NCBI GenBank assembly: GCA_002633005.1
Contig: NMRA01000493.1
Span: 261,140-325,139, forward strand
Direction: 5' to 3'
DNA length: 64,000 nt
From: Phoronis australis
Taxonomy: Eukaryota; Phoronida; Phoronidae
Part shown: one piece after another, positions 62,660 to 64,000 of the stretch
Layout of the letters: the number at the start of each line of letters is the position of its first letter
Numbering within the stretch: position 1 is the first letter of the stretch
Translations under genes and position numbers: made by a program
Notes under the pieces: generated by a model
The model's input: only the letters and a program-made list of their open reading frames with translations
The model's database searches: none
What the model was told of the DNA's origin: nothing

Positions 62660-64000
62660 ACATGGGGCTGGGTTCAGGCTACGCCTTTGAACTGACCGTG
62701 AACATGCAAAACCACTTACTTAACGTATTATAAACATCAATCATATATTGGCTTTGACAGAAGTTCTTAGTTTGAAGTGTTATCTAAAGAATAAAATAAC
62801 CCTCAAATTTATAAGTTGTTATTGTGTGCGGCAGTCTTGTGACTGTAAACATATATATGCTGAAAGTTTGTGTACATGTAGGTCTGTCGAAGTCTGTCTA
62901 TCTTAATTATGTATTAGTTACACAACATTTATTGTCATTTCCAATTTCTGAGTTTTGTTTGAGGTTGTCAGTTGAATTTGTAATTCTAATGCTGTACATG
63001 TACATGTACACTAAGAGAATGCTCATTGAATTCTTCATTTAGATCGACACTTTGTATTAGCATTTTTGTTGAAATGCTTGGCAGTGCGCAACCAGAATTG
63101 CCAACGAAATCAAGTGGATAGAGAACCGATCACCTCCCCAAGATACATTACAAAAAGTGATGGACCCAGCATTGCTGAAAAAGGCTTCATATTACATCAA
63201 CAACAGTTACCCATTGTAGCTTTGGAATTGTGACATAGTGTTACCTCAGTAATGTTCACAACATCACGAAGTGTGGTGATTTAACCGAGATGCTAGCAGC
63301 CAATTGCTAACTTTGATTTACAAAAAAACAGCTAATTCATATGTGCTGTGGCAAGTAATATGCTTATTCTCTCACTGTGTACCCTGTGTACTGCCATTAA
63401 TCATAATGAGAACAGCAGGTGTCTTTCTGCCCTGGGTGGCACCCCCAGGTGCTGGCCTTCATCCAGCAGGCATTTGTATGTTGGGGTATTTATTTGGACA
63501 CCCTAACTTAAATTTAGACACTTTGGCTTGGCCAGCCTGTTTAGCTTTTGGATATACCGTTAATCATTCTGGCGCCCAAATAAATTATACAATTAAGTTT
63601 TGGCGTCTTTCTTATTTGGAAGCTGGCTCGCCTGTCCAGAATAAAAAGCTAGTTTTAGACATGTTGTAAGATGGGATGATCTTTTGCAGACTCATGAGTC
63701 CTCAATAACGTGTGACAAGTTATAGCAGCAATTTACAAGTAAGTGGGAGTCTTAGGAATATCTCCGCGTCATTGGTCAAGAATTTCCTGAATAACTAGAG
63801 ACACTCAGGTCGCTGTATTCTTTTAAACGTGAATGGACCTTTTGCTACATGTAGGTGCACGGAACAATTAAGAGTGACTCCATATAAAAACCAACAGGTA
63901 GAGTCTATACCCAAAATCACCGATTTTTTTTAAACTTAGCACATGAGTTTGGTTTGTTGAGAAGTAGAAAAACCTCACTTTTTAAGAATTTTCATTTATT
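62660..64000. other. Right-hand flank, one unexplained ORF
   Basis: The plus frame 63304-63669 (121 codons) includes 'VFLPWVAPPGAGLHPAGICM' and 'LAWPACLAFGYTVNHSGAQI' and ends in a stop. It is longer than most chance frames here, but I do not recognise it and see no splice or promoter context. Otherwise nothing is supported. Confidence 0.35.

Overview
The window is eukaryotic nuclear DNA. It is AT-rich, has short exons with GT-AG introns, and is crowded with metazoan-type transposable elements: Ty3/Gypsy, Penelope-like, several non-LTR lineages, a Kolobok-like THAP element, hAT-like elements with CAGTGGCGGAT ends and a tRNA-derived SINE. The one confidently recognised host gene, DUS2, plus the transposon mix suggests an invertebrate bilaterian, probably marine. 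I cannot name the species from sequence alone.

The backbone of the window is DUS2 (tRNA-dihydrouridine synthase 2) on the minus strand, from the ATG at 46987 to the stop at 18093. I rebuilt it as 14 exons whose phases all agree, giving 444 residues: an FMN-binding TIM-barrel synthase domain followed by a C-terminal double-stranded RNA-binding domain. About 29 kb of gene carries 1.3 kb of coding sequence; the introns hold most of the repeats. Intron 13 holds a Penelope-like remnant, split by a Kolobok-like element with TTAA target duplications, itself carrying an L1-like LINE tail. Intron 12 holds a 40-bp minisatellite and a nested array with many CTCF-like CCACTAGGNGGC motifs. Intron 10 begins with a minisatellite built from copies of the exon 10 splice donor. 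Intron 4 holds two head-to-head tRNA-Leu-like SINEs.

Left of DUS2 (1-18 kb) are a decayed Gypsy element (about 2.34-6.1 kb), a Penelope-like GIY-YIG fragment, minisatellites, MITEs, a LINE tail and a candidate small secreted peptide (14642-14844) with a possible TATA promoter and 5' UTR exon near 10.9 kb. Right of DUS2 are a young Gypsy element with two 178-bp LTRs differing at two positions (48501-53644, minus strand), a broken Cys-rich repeat-associated gene (55.4-56.9 kb), a LINE reverse-transcriptase relic (57.1-58.25 kb), a predicted three-exon gene of unknown function (58.6-60.2 kb) and a TATA-led first exon at 61.73 kb.

There are assembly defects: a 532-base N gap (41467-41998) and single-N joins at 50022 and 50652 whose two sides repeat each other. 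The most unusual signals are hammerhead-ribozyme-like motifs at three places, the splice-donor minisatellite in DUS2 and the CTCF-like higher-order repeat.
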